This document shows, in pieces, positions 56,614-64,000 of a stretch of DNA of 64,000 nucleotides. The DNA comes from Cupriavidus necator. Its GTDB lineage: Bacteria > Pseudomonadota > Gammaproteobacteria > Burkholderiales > Burkholderiaceae. Location: the NCBI GenBank assembly GCA_022041995.1, contig CP074390.1:1116001-1180000 (forward strand). Direction: 5' to 3'. The notes beneath the pieces are model-generated. The model ran no database searches. It was given only the letters and a program-made list of their open reading frames with translations, and was not told where the DNA came from. How positions within the stretch are numbered: the first letter of the stretch is position 1; every line of letters starts with the position of its first letter. The translations under genes were made by a program, and so were the position numbers.

Positions 56614-57771
56614 TCAGCCGGTGCGGCCCGTGCCCAGCTGCGACAGGATTTCTTCGTTGTGCTCGCCAGCCCGGGGCAGCGGCCGGCGCACGCCCGGGCG
56701 GCGCCCGCCCATCAGCAGCGGCAGCAGCACCGTGGGCGTGGTCGAGCCGTCGTCGGCCTGCATCGGCACCAATCCGCCGCTGGCGAGCAGGTGCGGATCG
56801 TCGAGCAACTGGTCCGGGCGCACGATCGGCGCATAGGGGATGCCGGCGGCTTCGAGTTTGGGCGCGAGTTCTGCGCTGCGGTGGTGGCGCAGGATCGCGC
56901 CCAGTTCGTCGAGCAGTTGCGGACGCACTGCCACGCGCGAGGTATTGCTGGCGTACTCAGGCTTGTCGAGAAGCTCCGGATGTCCCAGCACCTGGCACAG
57001 CATGACGAACTGCTTGTCACTGACCGCGCCAATGAAGAGCTGCTCGTCGCCGGCCAGCGTGAAGACGTCGTACACGCTCCACGCCGACACGCGCGACGGC
57101 ATCGGCGGCGGCGCCTCGCCGGTCATCGCAAACTGCTGCATATGCTGCGAGGCCAGGAATACGCAGTTCTCGAACAGCGCGCTCTGGATCTCCTGGCCGC
57201 GCCCGGTGCGGTCGCGCTCGCGCAGCGCGGCCAGCACGCCGATGGCGCCGAACATGCCGCCCATAATGTCGTTGACCGAGGTGCCGGCACGCAGCGGCCG
57301 CCCGCTTGGCCCGGTCATGTAAGACAGCCCGCCCATCATCTGCACCACTTCGTCCAGCGCCAGCCGGTTCTCGTAGGGGCCGGGCAGGAAGCCCTTGTGC
57401 GAAACGTAGATCAGGTGCGGGTAGTCGCGCGACAGCGTGGCGTAGTCCAGCCCCAGCTTCTGCATCAGGCCGGGCCGGAAGTTCTCCAGCAGCACGTCGC
57501 TCTGGCCCGCCAGCTCGGCGGCGGCGGCACGCCCTTCCTCGGTGGTGATGTCCAGCACCACGCTCTTCTTGTTGCGGTTGAAGGCGCGGAAGAAGCCGAT
57601 GCCCAGGCCCGGCAGGTTGCGCGTCTTGTCGCCGCCGGGCGGCTCCACCTTGATCACCTCGGCGCCCAGGTCGGCCAGGATCATGCCGCAGGTGGGGCCC
57701 ATCACCATATGCGTGAATTCGACCACGCGGATGCCGGCCAGCGGCAGGGAGTTGCTTTTGTCTTGGATCAT
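56614..57771 (-). CDS. CaiB/BaiF-type (class III) CoA-transferase
   Basis: A 385-residue class III CoA-transferase. The N-terminal GIRVVEFTHMVMGPTCGMIL and ADLGAEVIKVEPPGGDKTR contain the conserved start and the Rossmann-like first half. The catalytic aspartate expected in this family is in AGTSVNDIMGGMFGAIGVLA near residue 169. It moves CoA between carboxylic acids with no net ATP use. The start MIQDKSNSLPLAG (57771) is chosen because the upstream open frame is unrelated. It lies 8 bp after the lyase gene, so the pair is coupled, giving activation and then C-C cleavage of a hydroxy dicarboxylate. Confidence 0.9.
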   Translation of the reverse strand: MIQDKSNSLPLAGIRVVEFTHMVMGPTCGMILADLGAEVIKVEPPGGDKTRNLPGLGIGFFRAFNRNKKSVVLDITTEEGRAAAAELAGQSDVLLENFRPGLMQKLGLDYATLSRDYPHLIYVSHKGFLPGPYENRLALDEVVQMMGGLSYMTGPSGRPLRAGTSVNDIMGGMFGAIGVLAALRERDRTGRGQEIQSALFENCVFLASQHMQQFAMTGEAPPPMPSRVSAWSVYDVFTLAGDEQLFIGAVSDKQFVMLCQVLGHPELLDKPEYASNTSRVAVRPQLLDELGAILRHHRSAELAPKLEAAGIPYAPIVRPDQLLDDPHLLASGGLVPMQADDGSTTPTVLLPLLMGGRRPGVRRPLPRAGEHNEEILSQLGTGRTG

Positions 57772-57779
57772 CTTGTGTC

Positions 57780-58727
57780 TCAGGCAGCGGCGCCAGCGGA
57801 CTGGGCCGGGAAGGTCTTGGGCAGGCCGGCGCGCCACAGCGTGCCGTGCAGGGTTTCGTCCTTGAGCCAGCCAGCCACGTCTTCACGCAGCGCGAGCAGG
57901 CGGCCGATATCGATGCCGTTGTCGATGCCCATGCTGCCGAGCATGTAGGCCAGGTCTTCGGTCGTGACATTGCCGCTGGCGCCAGGCGCGTGCGGGCAGC
58001 CGCCGATGCCGGCCAGGCAGGCGTCAAAGCGGGTCACGCCGGTTTCCAGCGCCGCGTGGACGTTGGCCAGGCCAAGCCCGCGGGTATCGTGGAAATGGCC
58101 GCACCAGAAGCGATCGCCGGCTATATCGAGCGCACGCGCAAACAGCTCGCGCACCATGCGCGGGTCGGCATAGCCGACGGTATCGGCCAGGCTGACGCGG
58201 TCGGCGCCGGCATCGAGCAGCGCCTGCATCAGGCGCAGCACTTCGTCCGGATCGACATGGCCCTGCAGCGTGCAGCCGAAGGCGGTGCCGACACCGCCTT
58301 CGATCAGCGTCTTCGCACCGCTGGCATCGCGCGCGGCACGGATGCGCGCCACTTCGGCCACCACCTCGTCCGGCGTCTTGCGCAGGTTGGCCAGGCTGTG
58401 CGCGTGGCTGGCCGACAGCGGCACGATCATCAGGTCAGCGCCGCTGGCCAGCGCATCCTGCGCGCCGCGCAGGTTGGGCACCAGCACCGAGACGAACAAG
58501 TCCGCCAGCGTGCGCGCGAATGCGACCAGCTGCGCGGTATCTGCCAGTTGCGGCAGCAGGTGCGCCGGCACGAACGAGCCCACCTGCAGCTCACGCAGGC
58601 CGGCTGCATGGGCGCCGCGGATCCAGGCCTCCTTGCTTGCCGTGGGCAGGATGGTGCGGATGCTTTGCAGGCCGTCGCGCAATCCGACTTCGCGGATGAC
58701 GGCGTGGCGGGGAAAGGGAACAGACAT
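57780..58727 (-). CDS. HMG-CoA lyase-type enzyme
   Basis: A 315-residue TIM-barrel lyase of the HMG-CoA lyase/isopropylmalate synthase family. The catalytic start IREVGLRDGLQSI, the metal-binding GHFHDTRGLGLANV near residue 220 and the active-site cysteine loop GIGGCPHAPGASGNV near residue 255 are all present. It cleaves a 3-hydroxy-3-methyl dicarboxyl-CoA (HMG-CoA, or related citramalyl- or itaconate-pathway intermediates) into acetyl-CoA plus a keto product. Followed by the CaiB gene (8 bp) and TTT receptor, it forms a dicarboxylate-use operon, divergent from the LysR gene at 58948, which probably regulates it. Confidence 0.93.
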   Translation of the reverse strand: MSVPFPRHAVIREVGLRDGLQSIRTILPTASKEAWIRGAHAAGLRELQVGSFVPAHLLPQLADTAQLVAFARTLADLFVSVLVPNLRGAQDALASGADLMIVPLSASHAHSLANLRKTPDEVVAEVARIRAARDASGAKTLIEGGVGTAFGCTLQGHVDPDEVLRLMQALLDAGADRVSLADTVGYADPRMVRELFARALDIAGDRFWCGHFHDTRGLGLANVHAALETGVTRFDACLAGIGGCPHAPGASGNVTTEDLAYMLGSMGIDNGIDIGRLLALREDVAGWLKDETLHGTLWRAGLPKTFPAQSAGAAA

Positions 58728-58825
58728 GATTCAGCGGCTTCCGGTTTGCGCCCTGAGGCGGGAGCGATGGAAGAACTTTATGAGTTTCTGCCAAAGAGCT
58801 GAAGCGGTGATTTACGCACGATAAA

Positions 58826-58840
58826 ATTCCGAATCGGAAT
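58826..58840. promoter_or_regulatory. LysR-type operator between the lyase operon and its LysR gene
   Basis: ATTCCGAATCGGAAT is a 7-bp inverted repeat with one central base and fits the T-N11-A rule of LysR sites. A second ATTCCGGAA element lies near 58917. The 220-bp divergent gap is the expected location of both promoters. Confidence 0.65.
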
Positions 58841-58947
58841 GTCTTCTTGGCGCCGCACAGAAAATTCAAGGAGTTCCCGGATGAATGATTACCGCCACCC
58901 AAATAGGCTTACCATTCCATTCCGGAAATTCGCAGTCCCTCACAGCC

Positions 58948-59910
58948 ATGCGAGACCTCGACCTCACCACCCTGCGCCTGTTCGTCGCCGTCTGCGAAAC
59001 CCGCAATATGGCGCGCGCGGGCGAGCAGGAGCACATCGTGGCATCCGCCATCAGCAAGCGGCTCGCGCAACTGGAAGAGACCGTAGGCGCGACCCTGCTG
59101 GAGCGGCGCCGCCGCGGCGTGATCCCGACGCCCGCGGGCGAGATGGTGCTGGCGCATGCGCGCGCCATGCTGGCGGCGGCGGACCGGGTCGCGCGCGACA
59201 TGGCCGACTACGGCGCGGGCATCCGCGGGCAGGTACGGCTGCTGGCCACGGTGTCCTCAATGGCGGAATCGCTGCCGGACGATATCGCCGCCTTCCTGCA
59301 GCAGCCGGCCAACCGCGACGTGCGCGTGACCATCGAGGAAAGCCTGAGCAGCGACGTGGTGCGCGCGCTGCGCGAGGGCTCGGCGCCGCTGGGGATCTGC
59401 TGGGACGCGGCCGACCTGGAAGGCTTCCAGACCCGGCCCTACCGCACCGATCACCTGGCGGCGGTGGTGCATGCTTCGCATCCGCTGGCGCAGGCCGCCG
59501 ACTGCCGCTTCGAGGACACGCTGGATTACGACCATATCGGCATGCCCGCCCAGACCGCGGTGCAGACCATGCTGACGCGCTATGCGGCCATCCTCGGGCG
59601 CGGCATCGCCTACCGCGCGGTGGTCTCGACTTTCGACGCTGCGCTGCGCTGTGTGCGTGCCAACCTGGGCATCACCATCATCCCGGCTGAGATCGCCGCG
59701 CCGATCGCGCCCACCTTCAGCCTGCGCGTGATCCCGCTGCGCAACGACTGGGCGCGGCGGCGCTTTGCGATCTGCTTCCGCGACCTGGAACTGCTGTCGC
59801 CGGCGGCGCGGCTGTTGGTGGGGTTCCTTGAGCAGACCGCGGCAGCGGAAGCGGCGGCCGCCCCCGCGGACACCGCGCCAGCGCGCAAGCCACGGCGCAA
59901 TCGGCAATGA
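58948..59910 (+). CDS. LysR-family regulator of the divergent lyase operon
   Basis: A 320-residue LysR protein. The HTH lies in the first 65 residues (LDLTTLRLFVAVCETRNMAR, then EHIVASAISKRLAQLEETVG), with ATLLERRRRGVIPTPAGE in the linker. The effector domain starts near residue 95 and contains SVTS-like elements (ATVSSMAESLPDDIAAFLQQ). It is divergent from the HMG-CoA lyase/CaiB/TTT operon with the palindrome between, the classical layout for a LysR activator of its neighbour. The Ala/Pro-rich tail (ETAAAEAAAAPADTAPARK region) is probably disordered. The ATG at 58948 opens the HTH correctly. Confidence 0.9.
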   Translation: MRDLDLTTLRLFVAVCETRNMARAGEQEHIVASAISKRLAQLEETVGATLLERRRRGVIPTPAGEMVLAHARAMLAAADRVARDMADYGAGIRGQVRLLATVSSMAESLPDDIAAFLQQPANRDVRVTIEESLSSDVVRALREGSAPLGICWDAADLEGFQTRPYRTDHLAAVVHASHPLAQAADCRFEDTLDYDHIGMPAQTAVQTMLTRYAAILGRGIAYRAVVSTFDAALRCVRANLGITIIPAEIAAPIAPTFSLRVIPLRNDWARRRFAICFRDLELLSPAARLLVGFLEQTAAAEAAAAPADTAPARKPRRNRQ

Positions 59911-60094
59911 CGCCGGCCCGCCGCGCAACTTCCTGTGCCGTTCAAGGGTTAGCCCGAGGCAATTTCGCAAGCAAATGTTGGGGGGCGGTGCGTAGACTGG
60001 CTTGCGTTTTTCGCCCCGGCCCACGAGGTAAAAGCCGGCCCCGGGCGATGGCTGACCCCGACCATGTGCGCCACGACGGCGCAGGAGCACGCAA

Positions 60095-60787
60095 ATGAAC
60101 TTCAACGGCAAGAACGTATTGATCACCGGCGCACGCGGCAACCTGGGCCGCGCCGTGGCGCAGGCCTTTGCGCAGGCAGGCGCGCGCGTGGTGCTGCTGG
60201 ACCGGCATGTGGCGCCGCTGCCCGAAGCGGGCACCGGCCACCTGGCCCTGCAGGCGGACCTGCTCGATGCCGGTCAGCTCGGCGAGGCCGTCACGCAGGC
60301 CATCCAGGCATGCGGACGCATCGACGTGGTGTGCAACCTGGCCGGCGGCTTTTCAATGGGCCCGAACGTGCATGAAACCAGCGCCGATACCTGGAACCAC
60401 CTGTTCGACATGAATGTGGGTACCGTGCTGAACATGGCGCGCGCGGTGGTGCCGCACATGCTTGCCGCGGGCGGCGGCGCCATCGTCAACGTGGGCGCCA
60501 ACTCGGCCGCGCGCGGACTGGCGCAGATGAGCGCTTATTGCGCCTCGAAGGACGCGCTGGCGCGCGTGACCGAATCGATGTCGGCAGAGCTGCGCGACCA
60601 GGGCATCCGCATCAACGCGGTGCTGCCCAGCGTGCTGGATACGCCCGAGAACCACCAGGCCATGCCTGACGCCGATGCCACGCGCTGGGTCAGCCTGGAT
60701 GCGCTGGCCGACGTGATCCTGTTCCTGGCCTCGGATGCGGCACGCGCCGTGCAGGGCGCGCTGGTTCCGGTGGTCAACCGCGCCTGA
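60095..60787 (+). CDS. Classical SDR oxidoreductase
   Basis: A 230-residue short-chain dehydrogenase, slightly shorter than most. VLITGARGNLGRAVAQAFAQ is the cofactor loop, with Asn at the usual Gly-Ile position. LDRHVAP has an acidic residue after strand 2. NLAGGFSMGP is the NAG motif, and NVGANSAARGLAQMSAYCASK holds the serine region and YxxxK. A GCAGGAGCACGCAA site precedes the ATG. Its 3' end overlaps the converging LysR gene by 14 bp. The role is unknown; it is not clearly part of an operon. Confidence 0.9.
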   Translation: MNFNGKNVLITGARGNLGRAVAQAFAQAGARVVLLDRHVAPLPEAGTGHLALQADLLDAGQLGEAVTQAIQACGRIDVVCNLAGGFSMGPNVHETSADTWNHLFDMNVGTVLNMARAVVPHMLAAGGGAIVNVGANSAARGLAQMSAYCASKDALARVTESMSAELRDQGIRINAVLPSVLDTPENHQAMPDADATRWVSLDALADVILFLASDAARAVQGALVPVVNRA

Positions 60788-61730
60788 CGCGGGGCTTGCG
60801 CGCGGCCGGTCCGGCCGCGCTGATGGCGCTGGCCACCTCCTGGATCTGCTGGCGCAACCAGCGCCGCAGCCGGTCGGCATCGGTGCGCGCGTGCCAGATC
60901 TGCATCATGTCGACCTGGGGCAGCGTGAAGGGAACCGGTAGCAGCACCAGGTCAGAGTCGCGCGCCACGGCCTCTTCCGCGACCGAGCGCAGGCAGGTCA
61001 GCAGCAGTTCCGTGCCGCGCACCAGCCGGCTCGGGGCAAGGAAGCTCGACAAACCCGCCACCACTGTGCGCTTGTGCCCCTGCCGGGCCAGCGCGCGGTC
61101 GACCACACCGTTGAGGTCGCCGGTCAGCGTGGTCAGCAGGTGTTCGCACGCCAGGAAGGCGTCGAGATCCAGGCCATCGGCAATCCGTGGATTGGCGCGC
61201 GAAGCCAGCACCACGAAGTCCTCGCTGCATAGCCGCTGCTGGTGGAAGGTGTCGGGCAGGTTCTCATAGAAGCCCGCGATCGCCAGGTCGCAGGTGCCCT
61301 TCTCCAGTTCCTCGCGCGGCAGCTCGCCGCGCGTGTTGTGCGTGACCAGCACCACGCCCGGCGCCTGGCTGCGCAGCCGCGGCAGCAGGGCGGGCAGCAG
61401 CAACTGCTCCATGTAGTCGGTGGTATAGATATGCAGGTGCTCGCTGCGCGCCAGGTAATCGTGGCCGGCACAGGCGTCATAGAACGCGTCGAGGTCCCCG
61501 ACCAGCCGCTGCACCTGCGGCGCCAGCGCATGCGCACGCGGCGTTGGCGTCAGTCCGCGCGGCGCGCGCACGAACAACGGATCGCCCAGCTCATCGCGCA
61601 GGCGGTTGAGCTTGTGGCTCAGCGCCGGCTGGCTCAGCGCCATGCGCGCGGCCGCGCGCGAGGCATTGCCTTCCTGGTACAGCACGTGAAACACGTACAG
61701 CAGGTTGAGGTCCTTGCTGCCGATATTCAT
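60774..61730 (-). CDS. LysR-family transcriptional regulator
   Basis: A 318-residue LysR protein: HTH in residues 8 to 65 (LLYVFHVLYQEGNASRAAAR, SQPALSHKLNRLRDELGDPL, FVRAPRGLTPTPRA) and an effector domain from about residue 95 (ARSEHLHIYTTDYMEQLLLP). The pattern resembles NahR/NodD-like LysR proteins. It is divergent from the DJ-1-like gene across 116 bp, where two 11-bp direct repeats are candidate binding sites. Its 3' end overlaps the SDR gene by 14 bp. The N-terminal MNIGSKDLNLLYVF is a standard LysR start. Confidence 0.9.
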   Translation of the reverse strand: MNIGSKDLNLLYVFHVLYQEGNASRAAARMALSQPALSHKLNRLRDELGDPLFVRAPRGLTPTPRAHALAPQVQRLVGDLDAFYDACAGHDYLARSEHLHIYTTDYMEQLLLPALLPRLRSQAPGVVLVTHNTRGELPREELEKGTCDLAIAGFYENLPDTFHQQRLCSEDFVVLASRANPRIADGLDLDAFLACEHLLTTLTGDLNGVVDRALARQGHKRTVVAGLSSFLAPSRLVRGTELLLTCLRSVAEEAVARDSDLVLLPVPFTLPQVDMMQIWHARTDADRLRRWLRQQIQEVASAISAAGPAARKPRVRRG

Positions 61731-61747
61731 TTTTTGGATAGCAGAGA

Positions 61748-61775
61748 TCGAATAATAGAAGTTTTCGAATCATAG
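61748..61775 (+). promoter_or_regulatory. Direct repeats between the LysR and DJ-1-like genes
   Basis: TCGAATAATAG (61748) and TCGAATCATAG (61765) differ at one base and are 17 bp apart, in an AT-rich patch 18 bp upstream of the LysR start. They are candidate operators or promoter elements for this divergent pair. Confidence 0.5.
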
Positions 61776-61846
61776 TCCGCTGCCTAGGATGTTGCCAGTG
61801 CCGCGGCATTTCAGCCCGGCTGCCTGTGAACCAATGGAGCGGAACA

Positions 61847-62524
61847 ATGAAAATCCTGATGGTGCTGACCTCCCACGACAAGCTGGGCAATACCGGCCAC
61901 AAGACCGGCTTCTGGCTGGAGGAGTTCGCCGCGCCCTACTACGTCTTCAGGGACGCTGGCGCCGACATCACGCTGGCCTCGCCCAAGGGCGGCCAGCCGC
62001 CGATCGACCCGAAAAGCGACGACCCCGGCGCCCAGACCGACGCCACCCGGCGCTTCCAGGGTGACCCGGCCGCCAAGGCCGCACTCGCCAGCACGCTGAC
62101 CCTGGATCAGGTGAAGGCGGAAGACTTTGACGCCGTCTTCTATCCGGGCGGCCACGGCCCGCTGTGGGACCTGGCCGAAGACCAGCGCTCGGTCGCCCTG
62201 ATCGAGCAGTTCGACCGCGCCGGCAAGCCGGTGGGAGCGGTATGCCACGCCCCCGCAGTGTTCCGCCATACCAAGGGCGCGGACGGGAAACCGCTGGTCA
62301 GCGGCAAGGAAGTGACCGGCTTCACCAACAGCGAGGAAGACGCGGTGCAGCTGACCACGGTGGTGCCGTTCCTGGTGGAGGACATGCTCAAGGCCAATGG
62401 CGGGCGCTTTACGCGTGGCGAGGACTGGGCCAGTCATGTCGTGGTGGCAGGCCGGCTGGTGACGGGGCAGAATCCCGCGTCGTCCGATGCGGCGGCGGCG
62501 GCTTTGTTGAAGATGTTGAAGTAA
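61847..62524 (+). CDS. DJ-1/PfpI-superfamily protein (Hsp31-like)
   Basis: A 225-residue class I glutamine amidotransferase-like protein of the DJ-1/Hsp31 group. The nucleophile cysteine is in GAVCHAPAVF near residue 133 and the conserved glutamate in FWLEEFAAPYYVF near residue 30. VFYPGGHGPLWDLAED and the C-terminal GQNPASSDAAAAALLK are typical of the Hsp31/YDR533C-like subgroup (glyoxalase III or stress proteins). It starts 116 bp from the divergent LysR gene, which probably regulates it. The start MKILMVLTSHDKLGNTG is classical. Cytoplasmic. Confidence 0.93.
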   Translation: MKILMVLTSHDKLGNTGHKTGFWLEEFAAPYYVFRDAGADITLASPKGGQPPIDPKSDDPGAQTDATRRFQGDPAAKAALASTLTLDQVKAEDFDAVFYPGGHGPLWDLAEDQRSVALIEQFDRAGKPVGAVCHAPAVFRHTKGADGKPLVSGKEVTGFTNSEEDAVQLTTVVPFLVEDMLKANGGRFTRGEDWASHVVVAGRLVTGQNPASSDAAAAALLKMLK

Positions 62525-62548
62525 GGCTTTCCCGATGGCGCGCCGCCC

Positions 62549-64000
62549 CTACCTGCGCTGGGGCGGGGCGGCAGGCACCGGGGCTTGCGGCTCGCGGGCG
62601 GCAAAAATCCGGCCAGGCAACACAAAGCCCCGCAGCGCGAGCATCTCCAACGGCCCCTGGCCGATCTCTGTGCGCATCTGGTAGCGGATGGGATAGATCA
62701 TGTCCCCTGCAGCCGCCAGCTTCGCGGCGCGTGCCGTCAGGCTGTCCGGGTCCGTTTCGCCCGGGTCGGCTATCGGCGCCAACGTGTCCGGGACGGCCTG
62801 CCAGGTCAGTTGATAGGTCGCACTGCTCAGCGGCTCGATGTGCGCGCGCTCCAGCATCCGCACCAGTCCCCAGCGGCCACCGAACTCATAGCTCTTGTTG
62901 AGCCCGGCTTTCTCGGTCCGCCATTGCAGGTGCGTCCCCAGGTCTTGCGGGCTATTGCCCGGCCAGGTCATCGCCTGCCAGATCTCGCGCTGGTTGTAGT
63001 AGTGCAGCTTCTGTCCGTCGACAGTCAGGAGCGTATCAGTCAGGCCCGGAGTCGGAACCGGCTGGAACTCGAAGCGGTACCCGGGCTGTCCTTGCGCCAG
63101 CAGATGCGCGGCGATGCGCTGCAGGGTGTTGACCGCCCTCAGGAAGGCGGGATCGAAAGCCATTGCCTGACCACTGGTGGCGGCTGGCACCCATTGGTCC
63201 CCACGCAATTCCAGCACGCCGGCCAGTTGTGTGCCAAGGAACGCGCCAATCAGCCCGCTCTGCGGCCGCAGGAAGCGCGCCAGCTCGGGCAGCGAGGCAT
63301 CCTCAGTGCTGTCCGCGAACGGATAGCGTCCGGCGAATGCCCGGCCCCACGTCATCGCGATGCTTTGCCGCCACGAGTCGTTCAGGCTCGCTTGCGCGGG
63401 CTGCAGCACGGTCTGCGTCGCTTGCGCAATCGGGCGCACGAACAGCGTCTCGCCCATGCCCGCCCACTGGCTGCCAAGGCTGGCGGCCATCAACTGCGCG
63501 TAGGCTTGCGTGTCAGCCAACTCCGAGCCTTTTCCCTGGAATAGCGCCTGCGCCATCTGGCGAGACTGTGCATCGGCATCGGCGCTGTTGCTGACCTGCT
63601 GCAAGCGCAGGCGCAGTGCCGTCGCCCGGTCAAGGAAACGTTGCAAGCTCATGTCACCGTTGGCGCCGGGATTGGCGGATTGGCCCTGCCCCATCAGGCG
63701 CAGTACCGGTGCGAAGGCAGTGCCAAGCGGCCCCGCCGGATCCGGCTTGATCGCACCGGGTTCGGCCGGTTTGCCCAGCAGGTTCTGCGCCTTCTCGACC
63801 AAGGTATCGGAAAGCGATTCCTTGCGGGCCCCGGCGCCGCCCTGGTATTCCAATGCCTTCATCAATGCCATAACCGGCGACTGGCGCGCGTCCGCCATCA
63901 GCTTGAGCTGGTCGATCGCGGTCGGCAGCGTCGGCGCGGGCTCCCATTGCAGGCTGTTCATAAAACCCTGCCAGCGGTCCGCGTAGTCGGAGAAATACTG
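62549..64000 (-). CDS. tssM: Type VI secretion protein TssM/IcmF (C-terminal part; gene continues past the window)
   Basis: The C-terminal 483 residues of an IcmF/TssM protein, the inner-membrane ring component of the type VI secretion system that joins TssL and TssJ. The frame is open to the window edge and the edge residues (YFSDYADRWQGFMNSLQW region) continue the family without a break, so the real start is upstream. Visible segments are the helical stretch LPTAIDQLKLMADARQSPVM, the RPIAQATQTVLQPAQASLND region and the late periplasmic domain (LTWPGNS-type, WQAMTWPGNSPQDLGTHLQW). An ATG at 63961 is internal and not the start. It lies 24 bp from the converging DJ-1-like gene. Confidence 0.9.
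   Translation of the reverse strand, partial: QYFSDYADRWQGFMNSLQWEPAPTLPTAIDQLKLMADARQSPVMALMKALEYQGGAGARKESLSDTLVEKAQNLLGKPAEPGAIKPDPAGPLGTAFAPVLRLMGQGQSANPGANGDMSLQRFLDRATALRLRLQQVSNSADADAQSRQMAQALFQGKGSELADTQAYAQLMAASLGSQWAGMGETLFVRPIAQATQTVLQPAQASLNDSWRQSIAMTWGRAFAGRYPFADSTEDASLPELARFLRPQSGLIGAFLGTQLAGVLELRGDQWVPAATSGQAMAFDPAFLRAVNTLQRIAAHLLAQGQPGYRFEFQPVPTPGLTDTLLTVDGQKLHYYNQREIWQAMTWPGNSPQDLGTHLQWRTEKAGLNKSYEFGGRWGLVRMLERAHIEPLSSATYQLTWQAVPDTLAPIADPGETDPDSLTARAAKLAAAGDMIYPIRYQMRTEIGQGPLEMLALRGFVLPGRIFAAREPQAPVPAAPPQRR

Overview
The window looks like chromosomal DNA of a GC-rich betaproteobacterium of the Burkholderiaceae, most probably Cupriavidus or a close Ralstonia relative. The signs are orphan tripartite-tricarboxylate-transporter (TTT/Bug) receptors, a czcICBA metal-efflux operon, a PHB-depolymerase-type esterase, OmpC-like porins and many SDR, LysR and AraC genes. 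The assignment is inferred from gene content only. Both edges cut genes: alkB at the left and a type VI secretion tssM at the right.

Region 1 (1-12 kb) is mostly housekeeping and stress functions: alkB, a GFA protein, a BamA-like C-terminal remnant, cysK, a DUF938 methyltransferase, a Tat/lipoprotein PhoX phosphatase, a yigZ-ferredoxin pair, a Phd/PIN toxin-antitoxin pair, a PHB-depolymerase-type esterase, a periplasmic alpha carbonic anhydrase, and a P450-ABM-TauE operon whose P450 lacks the ExxR glutamate.

Region 2 (12-20.7 kb) holds the czcI-C-B-A operon and, divergent from it, a small secreted repeat protein I cannot assign. Next come a decayed yhaV toxin, an ECF sigma/zinc-finger anti-sigma pair and a broken LuxR response regulator.

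Region 3 (20.7-44.5 kb) is a catabolic island: an epimerase, a hydrolase and a porin; two inverted copies of a dispersed repeat; two near-identical TTT receptors (25.0 and 40.7 kb); and between them a doubly broken beta-lactamase-fold hydrolase, an MDR reductase, SDRs, a tandem EthD protein, a TauD-type dioxygenase, an FMN hydroxy-acid dehydrogenase, a BKACE enzyme and a quinone oxidoreductase. Its regulators are two paralogous AraC proteins and a 902-residue MalT-like LuxR protein. A GC-rich motif occurs in the same orientation upstream of the hydroxy-acid dehydrogenase and of a UspA-hemerythrin fusion on either side of the LuxR gene, so it is a candidate binding site for it. The substrate is unknown.

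Region 4 (44.5-64 kb) has a periodic repeat cluster before an ArsR-like gene, a LysR/alcohol dehydrogenase pair, a phospholipase D lipoprotein, a Fur-box-controlled TonB siderophore receptor, a third dispersed repeat abutting a GntR remnant, a frameshifted membrane protein, and small conserved genes. A LysR-controlled set follows (HMG-CoA-lyase-type enzyme, CaiB CoA-transferase, TTT receptor), then a second LysR with a DJ-1-like protein, and the end of tssM.

The most interesting points are the repeat family with a covarying hairpin, the putative LuxR operator pair, the UspA-hemerythrin fusion with apparent loss of iron ligands, the P450 without ExxR, the secreted repeat protein beside czc, and the cluster of pseudogenes. 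No tRNA, rRNA, CRISPR array or intact transposase was seen.
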